A stretch of 64,000 bases of DNA from the NCBI RefSeq assembly GCF_028688855.1, contig NZ_JAQTXI010000010.1, positions 1 through 64,000 of the forward strand, read 5' to 3'. Below, piece after piece: positions 18,896 to 27,336 of the stretch (positions are counted from its first letter, which is position 1; each line of letters opens with the position of its first letter). The translations under genes and the position numbers were made by a program. Source of the stretch: Neomegalonema sp. GTDB lineage: Bacteria > Pseudomonadota > Alphaproteobacteria > Rhodobacterales > Rhodobacteraceae. The notes beneath the pieces are model-generated. The model was not told the origin of the DNA and did not search any database. It saw nothing but the letters and a program-made list of their open reading frames with translations.

Positions 18896-19777
18896 ATGGC
18901 GAAGATCGCCTTCGTGGGTCTGGGGAACATGGGCGCGCCCATGGCCGCCAATCTGGTCAAGGCCGGACATCGGGTCATCGGCTTCGACGCGACCGAAGCC
19001 GCGCGTCAGGCGGCGGTCACACGGGGCCTGACGGTCGCGGGGACTCTCGCCGAGGCCCTGCGCGAGGCCGAAGCCGTGGTCACCATGCTGCCCAACGGCG
19101 CCATCGTGCGCAAGGTCTGGGCGGAGATCGCGCAGAATCTCGGCGTGGGGACGGTGGCCATCGACAGCTCCACCATCGACGTGGACAGCGCCGTGGCCGT
19201 GCATGAGCTGCTCGCGGCGCGCGGCGCCCTGACGCTGGACGCGCCGGTCTCGGGCGGCGTCGGCGGCGCCGAGGCCGGGACGCTCACCTTCATGGTCGGC
19301 GGCTCGGAGGCGGCTCTGGAGAAGGGCCGCGCCATCCTCGAACCCATGGCCGGACGCATCGTGCCTTGCGGCGGCGCGGGGGCGGGACAAGCGGCGAAGA
19401 TCTGCAACAACATGGCGCTCGGCATCTCGATGATCGCCGCCTGCGAGGCCTTCGCGCTCGGCGAGAAGCTCGGGCTGACCCATCAGGCGCTCTTCGACGT
19501 GCTGTCGACCTCCTCGGGGCAATCCTGGTCGGTGAACAGCTATTGTCCGGTGCCGGGCCCGGTGCCAAACTCGCCCGCCAATCGCGATTACAAGCCCGGA
19601 TTCGCCGCGGCGCTGATGCTCAAGGATCTGAAGCTCGCGCAGGAGGCCGCTCTGGCGCGCGGAGTCCAGACGCCGCTCGGCGCCGAGGCCGCCCAGCTCT
19701 ACGGCATCTTCGAGAAGCTCGGCCATGGCGGTCAGGATTTCTCGGGGATCATCAATTTCCTGCGGGGGAAGCTCTGA
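18896..19777 (+). CDS. mmsB: 3-hydroxyisobutyrate dehydrogenase MmsB
   Basis: A 293-residue beta-hydroxyacid dehydrogenase oxidising 3-hydroxyisobutyrate to methylmalonate semialdehyde with NAD in valine degradation. GLGNMGAPMAANL is the cofactor loop, DAPVSGGVGGAEAGTLTFMV the substrate loop, and Lys168 in GAGQAAKICNNMALG is the catalytic lysine. Residues SSGQSWSVNSYCPVPGPVP (around 205) distinguish true MmsB from glyoxylate and tartronate semialdehyde reductases. It starts 12 bases after the dehydrogenase stop. Confidence 0.93.
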   Translation: MAKIAFVGLGNMGAPMAANLVKAGHRVIGFDATEAARQAAVTRGLTVAGTLAEALREAEAVVTMLPNGAIVRKVWAEIAQNLGVGTVAIDSSTIDVDSAVAVHELLAARGALTLDAPVSGGVGGAEAGTLTFMVGGSEAALEKGRAILEPMAGRIVPCGGAGAGQAAKICNNMALGISMIAACEAFALGEKLGLTHQALFDVLSTSSGQSWSVNSYCPVPGPVPNSPANRDYKPGFAAALMLKDLKLAQEAALARGVQTPLGAEAAQLYGIFEKLGHGGQDFSGIINFLRGKL

Positions 19778-19780
19778 ACC

Positions 19781-20554
19781 ATGGCCTATGAGACCTTGCT
19801 CGTCGAGCGCATCGACCGCGTGACGCTGATCACGCTGAATCGTCCCAAGGCGCTGAACGCGCTGAATCTGCAGGTCGCCACCGAACTGGTGGCCGCCGCG
19901 ACCGAAGCCGAAAGAGATCCCGGCGTGGGCTGCCTCGTGCTGACCGGCTCGGAGAAGGCCTTCGCCGCCGGCGCCGACATCAAGGAGATGCAGGCGCAGA
20001 GCTACGCCGACATGCACCTCGCCGACTGGTTCTCCATCTGGGAGGAGTTCACGCGGCTGCGCAAACCCTGCGTGGCGGCGGTGGCGGGCTATGCGCTGGG
20101 CGGCGGTTGCGAAGTCGCGATGATGTGCGATTTCATCATCGCCGCCGAAAACGCGAAATTCGGTCAGCCGGAGATCAAGCTCGGGGTGATCCCCGGCATG
20201 GGCGGCAGCCAGCGCCTGACGCGCCTGATCGGCCAGGCCAAGGCGATGGACATGTGCCTCACGGGCCGCATGATGGACGCTCAGGAGGCCGAACGCTCGG
20301 GCCTTGCGGCGCGGGTCGTGCCGACGGAGAAGCTCCGCGAGGAGGCCCTCGCCGCCGCGAAGGCCATCGCCGAGATGCCGCTGACCGCCGCGCTCGCCGC
20401 CAAGGACGCCGTGCGCCGGGCTCAGGAGCTGACGCTCGCGGAGGGCGTGCGCTACGAACGCCGGATCTTCCACGCGCTCTTCGCCACCGCCGACCAGAAG
20501 GAGGGCATGGCCGCCTTCGTCGAGAAGCGCCCGGCGAAGTTCACCCATCGCTGA
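19781..20554 (+). CDS. Enoyl-CoA hydratase
   Basis: A 257-residue crotonase-fold hydratase adding water across 2-enoyl-CoA. Both catalytic glutamates are present: Glu111 ([11 protein letters not shown]) and Glu131 ([13 protein letters not shown]), with the oxyanion loop [11 protein letters not shown]. It begins 3 bases after mmsB and completes the isobutyryl-CoA dehydrogenase-hydratase-dehydrogenase set, so methacrylyl-CoA is the probable substrate, though short-chain enoyl-CoA is also likely. No mmsA or hydrolase gene is adjacent. Confidence 0.92.
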   Translation: MAYETLLVERIDRVTLITLNRPKALNALNLQVATELVAAATEAERDPGVGCLVLTGSEKAFAAGADIKEMQAQSYADMHLADWFSIWEEFTRLRKPCVAAVAGYALGGGCEVAMMCDFIIAAENAKFGQPEIKLGVIPGMGGSQRLTRLIGQAKAMDMCLTGRMMDAQEAERSGLAARVVPTEKLREEALAAAKAIAEMPLTAALAAKDAVRRAQELTLAEGVRYERRIFHALFATADQKEGMAAFVEKRPAKFTHR

Positions 20555-20650
20555 AGCGTTTTCCAGCGAAGCCGCCTGGGCTTCGCGTCGTGAAAACGCG
20601 ATCACAAGAACCCGGAGCGTCTGGACGATCCCGGAGATCGGAAAACGCTC
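20553..20650 (+). repeat. Mosaic palindromic repeat, full copy
   Basis: Module A (GCGTTTTCCAGCGAAGCC then GGCTTCGCGTCG and AAAACGCG) followed by CACAAGAACCCG and module B, whose outer arms GAGCGT (from 20621) and ACGCTC (20645-20650) enclose an inner GATC-rich hairpin. The repeat overlaps the enoyl-CoA hydratase stop codon by two bases. Matching copies are at 29554 and 37851. Confidence 0.8.
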
Positions 20651-20662
20651 TGGAAGATCAGG

Positions 20663-20685
20663 GGAGGGGCTTCGGCCCCTCCTTT
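20663..20685. terminator. Bidirectional terminator with UUCG loop
   Basis: GGAGGGGC-TTCG-GCCCCTCC is a perfect 8-bp stem with a TTCG tetraloop followed by TTT. It separates the valine operon from the convergent HxlR gene. Confidence 0.8.
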
Positions 20686-20694
20686 GTTTCGCGC

Positions 20695-21075
20695 TCAGAC
20701 TTCCGGCGCGGCCTGAGGCTGAAAGCGCGGGAGATTCTCCTCCACCCATTCCGCCAGCAGCCGCAGCTTCTCCGCCGCCTCATGGCCGAGAGGCGTCAGC
20801 GCATATTCCACGCGCGGCGGAACCTCCGGCCATGAACGCCGGGTGAGCAGGCCGTCCGCCTCCAGTTCGCGCAGGGTCTGGGCGAGCATCCTTTCGCTGA
20901 CCCCCTGAAGCTTGCGCCGCAAGTCGCTGTAGCGGCGCGGACCCTCCAGCAGAGCCCGGAGCGTCAGCAGGCCCCAGCGGCTGCTCAGATGCTTGAGAAC
21001 CTGACGCGAAGAGCAGGCGGCGGCGAACAGATCGCCTCTGTCCTCGGCGGGGGTTCGGGTGATCGGGGAGTCCAT
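20695..21075 (-). CDS. HxlR-family transcriptional regulator
   Basis: A 126-residue winged-helix regulator of the HxlR/YtfH type. CSSRQVLKHLSSRWGLLTLR (21-40) is the family's start of the fold, with the redox-sensing cysteine Cys21 used by HypR/YodB-type members. VSERMLAQTLRELEADGLLTR is the recognition helix and wing. It is divergent from an NmrA-like reductase, the arrangement of ytfH and qorB in E. coli, so it probably represses that gene in response to quinones or electrophiles. ATG at 21075 matches family length; the open frame further upstream crosses the promoter. Confidence 0.88.
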   Translation of the reverse strand: MDSPITRTPAEDRGDLFAAACSSRQVLKHLSSRWGLLTLRALLEGPRRYSDLRRKLQGVSERMLAQTLRELEADGLLTRRSWPEVPPRVEYALTPLGHEAAEKLRLLAEWVEENLPRFQPQAAPEV

Positions 21076-21100
21076 CCTCAAAACTTCCTGAAATGTGCGT

Positions 21101-21117
21101 GCTTCCGGAAAGGAAGC
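21101..21117. promoter_or_regulatory. Candidate operator in the HxlR/NmrA divergent promoter
   Basis: GCTTCC-GGAAA-GGAAGC is an inverted repeat with 6-bp arms, immediately before an AT-rich segment TAATTTATATAAAG (21121-21134) that can provide a -10 element for the reductase. This placement suits repression by the divergently encoded HxlR protein. Confidence 0.4.
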
Positions 21118-21175
21118 TGCTAATTTATATAAAGTTCCAGACAGCGCGGAGCAACCCGCCTCACAGGAGCCTCTC

Positions 21176-22063
21176 ATGAACGCCTCCCCCCAGACGACCC
21201 CCAGGACGACCATCGCCGTCACCGGCGCCTCCGGCCAGCTCGGCCGCCTGATCCTGCAAGACCTGCGCAAGGCCGCCCCTGAAGCCGAGATCGTCGGCCT
21301 GCTGCGCGATCCCGGCAAGGCCCTCGACCTCGCTGCGCAGGGCGTCGTCCTGCGCAAGGCCGATTACGAAGACCCCGCCAGCCTGAACGCGGCTCTGCGC
21401 GGCGTGGACCGCCTGGCGCTGGTCTCCTCCAACGAGATCGGCAAGCGCTTCGCCCAGCATGCGAACGTCATCGCGGCGGCCAAGGCGGCGGGCGTGCGTC
21501 TGGTGGTCTACACCAGCCTTCTGCATGCGCCGGTCTCCGGCCTGAGCCTCGCGCCGGAGCATATCCAGACCGAAGAGGCGCTGAAGGCCTCGGGCCTGCC
21601 CCATGTGATCCTGCGCAACGGCTGGTACACCGAGAATTACTCCGACGCGATCCGTCAGGCGTCGCAAACCGGCGAATTCGCCGGCGCGGCGGACGAAGGC
21701 CGCATCGCTTCGGCCTCGCGGGCGGATTTCGCGCTGGCGGCGGCTCAGGCTCTGCTCGGCGCGGCCAGGCCGGGCGAGACGCTCGAACTCGCCGGAGACC
21801 GCGCCTGGACGCTCGGCGATCTCGCGGTGGAGATCGCCCGCGTCAGGGGCGGCCCCGTGGTCTACAAGAATCTGCCCGTGCCCCAGTACGCCGCCCTGCT
21901 GAAGGCCTTCGGCCTGCCCGAGGCCGTGGCCGACATGCTCGCGGGCTGGGAAGGCGAGATCGCGAAAGGCGCGCTTGACGACAAGGGCGACGCCCTGCGC
22001 CGTCTGACCGGCCGCCCCTCGACCTCGCTGGCCCAGACGGTGGAAGAACTGCTCAAGGTCTGA
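21176..22063 (+). CDS. NmrA-like NAD(P)H quinone reductase, QorB-like
   Basis: A 295-residue atypical short-chain dehydrogenase. The cofactor loop is VTGASGQLGRL (15-25); VVYTSLLHAP and GLPHVILRNGWYTENY (about 140-155) are typical of the NmrA/QorB branch, which reduces quinones without the classical Tyr-Lys pair. ATG at 21176 has AGGAG upstream at good spacing. The divergent HxlR regulator supports a stress-induced quinone reductase. The stop abuts the convergent folE stop. Confidence 0.85.
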   Translation: MNASPQTTPRTTIAVTGASGQLGRLILQDLRKAAPEAEIVGLLRDPGKALDLAAQGVVLRKADYEDPASLNAALRGVDRLALVSSNEIGKRFAQHANVIAAAKAAGVRLVVYTSLLHAPVSGLSLAPEHIQTEEALKASGLPHVILRNGWYTENYSDAIRQASQTGEFAGAADEGRIASASRADFALAAAQALLGAARPGETLELAGDRAWTLGDLAVEIARVRGGPVVYKNLPVPQYAALLKAFGLPEAVADMLAGWEGEIAKGALDDKGDALRRLTGRPSTSLAQTVEELLKV

Positions 22064-22672
22064 TCAGAGCCTGTTGCGAGGCCCGTTCACGAAGCCCATG
22101 AACTCCGCGCGGAGCGCCGCATCCGCGCGGAAGTCTCCGCGCAGCTGGGTGGTGATCATGCCCACGCCATGTTTGCGCACGCCGCGGGTGGTCATGCAGT
22201 GATGCTCCGCCTCGACGGCCACGGCCACGCCGCGCGGCTTGAGGACCTCTTCAAGGCAATCGGCGATCTGGGCGGTGAGCTTCTCCTGCACCTGAAGCCG
22301 CTTCGAGAAGGCTTCCACCACCCGCGCCAGCTTGGAGATGCCGACCACCCTGCCGCCCGAAGGCAGATAGGCCACATGGGCCCTGCCCACGATGGGCGCC
22401 AGGTGATGTTCGCAGAGGCTTTCGAAGCGGATGTCGCGCAGGAGGACGATCTCGCCGTAATCCTCGACCTCGCCGAAGCTGCGTTCGAGATGCTGCGCCG
22501 GATCCTCGCCATAGCCCCCGCACCATTCCAGATAGGCTTTCGCCACCCGGGCCGGAGTCTCGCGCAGACCTTCGCGGCCGGGATCCTCGCCGACCCAGCG
22601 CAGCAAGGTGCGCACGGCCTCTTCGGCCTCCTCCCGGGAGGGGCGGGCTTGCAGATCGGGTTTGGGATTCAT
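22064..22672 (-). CDS. folE: GTP cyclohydrolase I FolE
   Basis: A 202-residue enzyme making dihydroneopterin triphosphate from GTP, first step of folate synthesis. Zinc ligands Cys87, His90 ([16 protein letters not shown]) and Cys159 ([12 protein letters not shown]) have the spacing of the E. coli enzyme. [21 protein letters not shown] is the conserved tunnel segment. It is a single gene convergent with the reductase, with zero bases between the two stops. Confidence 0.96.
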   Translation of the reverse strand: MNPKPDLQARPSREEAEEAVRTLLRWVGEDPGREGLRETPARVAKAYLEWCGGYGEDPAQHLERSFGEVEDYGEIVLLRDIRFESLCEHHLAPIVGRAHVAYLPSGGRVVGISKLARVVEAFSKRLQVQEKLTAQIADCLEEVLKPRGVAVAVEAEHHCMTTRGVRKHGVGMITTQLRGDFRADAALRAEFMGFVNGPRNRL

Positions 22673-22838
22673 GGCGGAGGGCTCTCCGAAAGATCAGGGG
22701 GTCGCAAGCGCCCTTGTAACTCCGGAACGGCGGCGGGCAAACCGATTCAGAGGACGCCTGCGGAGGGTTTCCATCTTGCGCGCCGGGTCGTCCGGCCCGC
22801 ATGATGGGAGCTCTCGATCCGCTGACGGGGCCGCCTTC

Positions 22839-23102
22839 ATGCACATGCTGCTCGTGATCTTCGCCGGACTTCTGCTGCTGAGCGTCTTCGGGCTCTTCGG
22901 CTGGCTCTGGGGCCATGACCTCGCGGGAGTCGCCAGGGGGGCGCGGCTCTTCATGCCGGTCTGGGTTCTGGTCGCGCTGGTCAACATGTGGGTGGGCGTG
23001 ACCAGGGCGGGCTACAGCGTCGCGCAGGAGGCCCCCATCCTGCTGATCGTGGCGGGGGCGCCGCTCGTCGCCGCCGCTCTGGCGGTCTGGAAGCTGGCCT
23101 AG
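22839..23102 (+). CDS. Small three-helix membrane protein, unknown function
   Basis: An 87-residue hydrophobic protein, MHMLLVIFAGLLLLSVFGLF, with three predicted membrane segments (about 3-22, 36-54 and 65-84). Conserved-looking polar residues are Trp-Gly-His-Asp (24-27) and Asn-Met-Trp (49-51). I do not recognise a named family. ATG at 22839 is chosen because the first membrane helix starts there. It is divergent from folE and convergent with the TlpA-like gene. Confidence 0.6.
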   Translation: MHMLLVIFAGLLLLSVFGLFGWLWGHDLAGVARGARLFMPVWVLVALVNMWVGVTRAGYSVAQEAPILLIVAGAPLVAAALAVWKLA

Positions 23103-23108
23103 AGCGTC

Positions 23109-23801
23109 TCAGGGCGCGGGGGCCGTGGCCGCGATGAGGTGGCGGATCGCCGCCTGAGCCTCGGAGGAATGCCAGTCGGCGTCTCCGGTCAGGCGCGCGA
23201 CCTCGCGGCCTTCGCGGTCGAGCAGCACCGTCACCGGCAGGGCCAGAACCGCGAACTCCTTCGCCAGGGTCGAGCGCGGATCCAGATAGAGCGGCAGATC
23301 CTTCAGGCCGATCTCCTCGTAGAAGGCGCGCGACTTCTCGGCGCCGCCGCGATCCACGCTGAGGGGCGCCACGTGGAAATCCGGGCCGCCGAGGTCGCGC
23401 TGAAGCGCGTCGAGGGCGGGCATCTCGGCGCGGCAGGGCGTGCACCAGGTCGCCCAGAAGTTCAGCAGCGTCACGCGGCCCCGGAAGGCGGTCAGATCCA
23501 TCGGCGCGCCGGATTCCGAAGCGAAGCCCTTCTCCCAGAAGGGCCGCGTCTCGGGATGGACGATCAGACGCGCCATGGGCCCCCTGGCGAGGCCGCGCAG
23601 CTCTTCGCGGGCCGCCTCGTCGAGGCCGCGCCAGCGCGCCGGAAGGACGGGCGTCGGGGCGGAGGAGACCGCGGCTGCGGGACTGGCTGCGGTCTGGGCG
23701 GCGGGCGTCGCGCGCTCCTCGCAGCCTGCGAGCAGCAGCGCCCCCAGAGCCAGAACGCCGAAAGGCTTCGCGCCGCCCCAGGCTCCGATGGATCCGATCA
23801 T
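23109..23801 (-). CDS. TlpA-like thioredoxin-fold lipoprotein
   Basis: A 230-residue protein with an N-terminal lipobox LLLAGC (Cys27), an Ala/Pro linker, and a TlpA/DsbE thioredoxin domain with the motif WATWCTPCRAEMPALD (Cys120, Cys123). LALPVTVLLDREG contains the cis-proline. It should be anchored in the periplasm and reduce disulfides, for instance in cytochrome assembly or metal-protein maturation. It is divergent from argH, an order common in alphaproteobacteria. Confidence 0.88.
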   Translation of the reverse strand: MIGSIGAWGGAKPFGVLALGALLLAGCEERATPAAQTAASPAAAVSSAPTPVLPARWRGLDEAAREELRGLARGPMARLIVHPETRPFWEKGFASESGAPMDLTAFRGRVTLLNFWATWCTPCRAEMPALDALQRDLGGPDFHVAPLSVDRGGAEKSRAFYEEIGLKDLPLYLDPRSTLAKEFAVLALPVTVLLDREGREVARLTGDADWHSSEAQAAIRHLIAATAPAP

Positions 23802-23881
23802 GGTGAAAACTCCCTGCCTTCCGCCGTCCGGCCTGATATAGACGCCGGAGTCTGACCTCCCAAGCGCCGGAACGCCGCATC

Positions 23882-25321
23882 ATGACCGCAGATTCCTCGA
23901 ATTCCTCCACAGCCTCCGCCGCGCCGCAAGCCTCCGCTCAGGTCTCGAACGAGATGTGGGGCGGGCGTTTCGCCGAGCGTCCCGACGCCGTGATGGAGGC
24001 CATCAACGCCTCCATCGACGTCGACAAACGCATGGCGGAACAGGATGTTGCGGGGTCGAAGGCCCATGCGCGCATGCTGGCCGCCCAGGGCGTGATCTCC
24101 GCCGCCGACGCCGAGGCTCTGGTCTCCGGGCTGGATCAGGTGATCACGGAGATCAGATCCGGAGCCTTTCCCTTCTCGCGCGCTCTTGAAGACATCCACA
24201 TGAACGTCGAGGCGCGGCTGAAGGAGATCGTCGGCGAACCGGCGGGGCGTCTGCATACGGCGCGTTCGCGCAACGATCAGGTGGCGGTGGACTTCCGCCT
24301 CTGGGTCCGCGACGAGATCGACCGCACCGACCGCGCTCTGGCCGATCTGCAGCGCGCCTTTCTGGCTCAGGCCGAGGCCGGGGCGGATCTGGTCATGCCG
24401 GGCTTCACCCATCTGCAGAGCGCCCAGCCCGTGACCTGGGGCCATCACATGATGGCCTATGTCGAGATGATCGCCCGCGACAGGGGCCGCTTCCGCGACG
24501 CCCGCGCGCGGCTCAACGAATCGCCTCTGGGGGCGGCGGCCCTGGCGGGCACGAGCTTCCCCATCGACCGCCACGCCACGGCCTCGGCGCTGGGCTTCGA
24601 CCGCCCGACGGCCAATTCGCTGGATTCGGTCTCGGATCGCGATTTCGCCCTGGAGTTCCTCGCGGCGGCCTCGATCTGCGCCATGCATCTGAGCCGCCTG
24701 GCGGAGGAGATCGTCATCTGGTCTTCGGCGCAATTCCGCTTCGTGCGCCTCAGCGACAAGTTCTCGACCGGCAGCAGCATCATGCCGCAGAAGCGCAATC
24801 CGGACGCCGCCGAACTGGTCCGCGCCAAGACGGGCCGCGTGACCGGCGCCTTCGTCGGGCTCTCGACGGTGATGAAGGGCCTCGCGCTGACCTATTCCAA
24901 GGACATGCAGGAGGACAAGGAGCAGACCTTCCTCGCCGCCGACGCTCTGGATCTCGCCATCGGCGCGACGCTCGGCATGGTCCGCGACATGCAGCCCAAC
25001 GCCGAGGTTCTGCGCAAGGCGGCGGGGGCGGGCTACGCCACGGCCACCGATCTGGCGGACTGGCTGGTGCGGCGGCTGGGTCTGCCTTTCCGCTCGGCGC
25101 ATCACGTGACGGGGACTCTGGTCAAGGCCGCCGAGGCGAAGGGAATCGGGCTGGAGGAGCTCTCCCTCGACGAGATGCGGGCCGTCGAGCCGCGCATCGA
25201 GGCCGAGGTCTACGAAGTCCTCGGCGTCGAGAATTCGATCCGCTCGCGCGTCTCCTACGGCGGCACGGCGCCCGATCAGGTCCGGGCCCAGATCGCCCGC
25301 TGGACAGGGCTGCTCGCATGA
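23882..25321 (+). CDS. argH: Argininosuccinate lyase ArgH
   Basis: A 479-residue fumarase/aspartase-family lyase releasing arginine and fumarate from argininosuccinate. [36 protein letters not shown] and the signature loop [15 protein letters not shown] are intact. The first 24 residues are a Ser/Ala-rich extension before EMWGGRFAE, where most homologues begin, so an in-frame start nearer residue 25 is possible. The stop overlaps lptM (ATGA). Confidence 0.96.
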   Translation: MTADSSNSSTASAAPQASAQVSNEMWGGRFAERPDAVMEAINASIDVDKRMAEQDVAGSKAHARMLAAQGVISAADAEALVSGLDQVITEIRSGAFPFSRALEDIHMNVEARLKEIVGEPAGRLHTARSRNDQVAVDFRLWVRDEIDRTDRALADLQRAFLAQAEAGADLVMPGFTHLQSAQPVTWGHHMMAYVEMIARDRGRFRDARARLNESPLGAAALAGTSFPIDRHATASALGFDRPTANSLDSVSDRDFALEFLAAASICAMHLSRLAEEIVIWSSAQFRFVRLSDKFSTGSSIMPQKRNPDAAELVRAKTGRVTGAFVGLSTVMKGLALTYSKDMQEDKEQTFLAADALDLAIGATLGMVRDMQPNAEVLRKAAGAGYATATDLADWLVRRLGLPFRSAHHVTGTLVKAAEAKGIGLEELSLDEMRAVEPRIEAEVYEVLGVENSIRSRVSYGGTAPDQVRAQIARWTGLLA

Positions 25322-25503
25322 GGGCGGCGGTTCTCGCGCTCATGACGGCGCTGGCTCTGGCGGGCTGCGGCCGCAAGGGGCCTCTGGTGCGTCAGGGGCC
25401 GCCGCCTCCGGCCTCGGCGGTCGAGCCGATCAGGCCCACCGTGGTCGATCCCGAGCGCCGCGAAGACTGGGCGGTGGAGGAGGATCTCCAGATCGGCGGC
25501 TGA
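25318..25503 (+). CDS. lptM: LPS translocon maturation lipoprotein LptM (YifL-like)
   Basis: A 61-residue lipoprotein: [20 protein letters not shown] has the lipobox ALAGC (Cys17) followed by GRKGPL, the hallmark of the YifL/LptM family. In E. coli LptM helps the LptDE outer-membrane translocon mature by promoting correct LptD disulfides. The start overlaps argH by 4 bases. It usually precedes lysA, which is absent here. Confidence 0.85.
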   Translation: MRAAVLALMTALALAGCGRKGPLVRQGPPPPASAVEPIRPTVVDPERREDWAVEEDLQIGG

Positions 25504-25511
25504 ACGCGCAA

Positions 25512-25542
25512 GGCCGGAGCGGCGTCGACCGCTCCGGCCTTT
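25512..25542 (+). terminator. Terminator after argH-lptM
   Basis: GGCCGGAGCGG-CGTCGA-CCGCTCCGGCC is a perfect 11-bp stem followed by TTT. A second, loopless palindrome with 12-bp arms (25560-25583, GCCTTCCGCCGC/GCGGCGGAAGGC) lies next to the mucR stop and may serve the opposite strand. Confidence 0.75.
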
Positions 25543-25593
25543 CGAAGGAGGCGCCTTCCGCCTTCCGCCGCGCGGCGGAAGGCCGAGCGGCGA

Positions 25594-26025
25594 TCAGGCC
25601 TCGGCCTTGCTGCGGTGACGGCCGAGGCCGATGCGCTTGGCCAGCTCCTGACGCTTCTGGGCGTAGTTCGGGGCGACCATCGGGTAATCGGCGGGCAGAC
25701 CCCAGCGCGCGCGATAGTCGTCGGGCGACATGTTGTAGGCGGTCTTGAGATGCCGCTTGAGCATCTTCAGCTTCTTGCCGTCTTCGAGGCAGATGATGTA
25801 GTCCGGCGTGACCGATTTCTTGATCGGCACGACGGGTTTCAGCTCCTCCTGGATCTCCTCGACGACGACGACGCTCTCTTCGCCGAGATTCGCCAGCGTA
25901 TGGAAGACGCTCTGGATCAGGGCAGGAAGATCCGCGACGGGCACGGAATTGTTGGCGACGTGAGCGGCGACGATCTCCGCGGTGAGCTCCAGAGTTTCGG
26001 AGCGGCTCAAGGCGGCTTCGGTCAT
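25594..26025 (-). CDS. MucR/Ros-family transcriptional regulator
   Basis: A 143-residue regulator with a Ros/MucR prokaryotic zinc-finger-like domain: YIICLEDGKKLKMLKRHL (76-93) then WGLPADYPMVAPNYAQKR. MucR proteins bind AT-rich DNA and control exopolysaccharide and motility genes. Cys79, Asp82 and His92 occupy ligand positions, but the following His pair of Ros is Ala96-Tyr97 here, so the domain may fold without zinc. ATG at 26025 is preferred; a TTG at 26037 is in frame. The 170 bases upstream are unusually AT-rich, suiting autoregulation by MucR. Confidence 0.92.
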   Translation of the reverse strand: MTEAALSRSETLELTAEIVAAHVANNSVPVADLPALIQSVFHTLANLGEESVVVVEEIQEELKPVVPIKKSVTPDYIICLEDGKKLKMLKRHLKTAYNMSPDDYRARWGLPADYPMVAPNYAQKRQELAKRIGLGRHRSKAEA

Positions 26026-26207
26026 GTATGCACCCAAATGAATCGTGATTCAAAAACGAAAAACGAATGACTGTCGCGCAGATGCGCGCGTCTGCATCCC
26101 CAGATTTCAAGGATGAATATTTCTGACAGAATTTCTTCTTGCGAACAAGCTGCAAAATCCGTCGTTCATCAGGAATTCCTGCTCTGGAGAACACGAAAAG
26201 TCCTGAA

Positions 26208-26684
26208 TCAGGCGAAGCCCTGTAGATCCAGCAGAAATATCCTGGCGTCGATTCGCCCGTCGGGGCGCTGGAAATACGCCTTTCGACGTGCGATTTCTTG
26301 AAAGCCCAGAGATTGATAAAGTCCTGATGCGGAAATATTGTCCGTCGCGACTTCCAAACGCAGGAGTTGCGCCCCTTCCGCGCGCAGATCCGCGCCGCCC
26401 AGAGTCAGCAATCCGCGCGCCGCGCCTTGGCGGCGGGCTTCGGGGGCCGTCGCCAGAGTGAGGATCTCCGCTTCGTCCAGCACGAGGTCGCAGAGCAGGA
26501 AGGCGCAAGGCTCGCCCTCTGCGTCGCGGGAGACCCAGAGGCGGGCGCTCGGACGGGCGCAGAGCCCCAGAAGCTCCGCGGCGCTCCAGCCGCGCGCGCC
26601 CTCCTCGGCGAAGGCCGCCGCGTGGATCTCGGCCAGAGCCGCCGCAAGCTCCGCGTCGAGCGCGGGGACGCGCTCAGGCCGCAT
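26208..26684 (-). CDS. rimI: Ribosomal-protein-alanine N-acetyltransferase RimI
   Basis: A 158-residue GNAT acetyltransferase. EILTLATAPEARRQGAARGLL (about 73-93) is the acetyl-CoA loop and LEVATDNISASGLYQSLGFQEIARRKAYF the RimI-type C-terminal half. RimI acetylates the N-terminal alanine of ribosomal protein S18. The start overlaps the tsaB stop by 11 bases, the conserved tsaB-rimI order. The 26038-26207 interval downstream, up to mucR, is AT-rich and carries no gene I can support. Confidence 0.85.
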   Translation of the reverse strand: MRPERVPALDAELAAALAEIHAAAFAEEGARGWSAAELLGLCARPSARLWVSRDAEGEPCAFLLCDLVLDEAEILTLATAPEARRQGAARGLLTLGGADLRAEGAQLLRLEVATDNISASGLYQSLGFQEIARRKAYFQRPDGRIDARIFLLDLQGFA

Positions 26685-27336
26685 CGGCGGGCGGCTTGGC
26701 GTCGGGCGGGCGCAGATAGAGCGGCGAGGGCGGGGCGCTCTCTCCGGCGGCGGCGCGGCGCAGGGCGATCCGCGCCAGAGCCTCGGGCCGCACGAGGTCG
26801 AAGGCTTCGGGCAGGCGGCGGGCGCGGAGGGCGGCCTCGGGCGCAGCCGCCAGCCAGAGCGCGGCGCCGGAGCCGGTCAGGGCGAAGTCTCCACCCGGCG
26901 CGGCCTGAGGGGCCTGCGTCAGCGGGATTTCCCGGGCCTCCTCCAGAGGCGCGCCCGCGCGGAAGGCTTGCAGATACAGCGCGTCCCTTCTGGCGTCGAG
27001 CGCGACGAGCAGCGGCCCGGACTCTCCGGCGCCTTCGGCCAGAGCCTCCAGCACCGAGATTCCCACGGCCCGCGCCCCCGTCGCCAGAGCCAGCCCCCGC
27101 GCGAAGGCGGGGCCGATCCGCGCCCCGACGAAGCTGCCGGGTCCGGTGGTGGTCGCGATCAGCGCGAGATCCTGCGGCTTGCGGCCCGTCTCGGCGAAGA
27201 GCTCGGCCACGAGCGGCGCGAGGCCTTCCCCGGCGCGGTCCTCATCCAGACGGCGCAAGGCGAGCGGCGCTTCTCCTTCGAAAAGCGCCGCCGAGACTCC
27301 GGAGGAGGCCGCATCCAGGACGAGGATCAGGCTCAA
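26674..27336 (-). CDS. tsaB: tRNA t6A biosynthesis protein TsaB
   Basis: A 220-residue ASKHA-fold protein that partners TsaD and TsaE to place threonylcarbamoyl on A37 of tRNAs. ILVLDAASSGVSAALF is the N-terminal fold start and TTTGPGSFVGARIGPAFARG (about 62-81) the family signature. The start is TTG at 27336, overlapping the nfu stop as TTGA; no ATG or GTG fits before the conserved ILVLDAA strand. Coupled translation with nfu explains the weak start. Confidence 0.88.
   Translation of the reverse strand: MSLILVLDAASSGVSAALFEGEAPLALRRLDEDRAGEGLAPLVAELFAETGRKPQDLALIATTTGPGSFVGARIGPAFARGLALATGARAVGISVLEALAEGAGESGPLLVALDARRDALYLQAFRAGAPLEEAREIPLTQAPQAAPGGDFALTGSGAALWLAAAPEAALRARRLPEAFDLVRPEALARIALRRAAAGESAPPSPLYLRPPDAKPPADAA

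Noticed and set aside
17702..20749. A 1015-codon minus-strand open frame
   Set aside because: Antisense to the three valine-degradation genes and spanning their junctions and a terminator.
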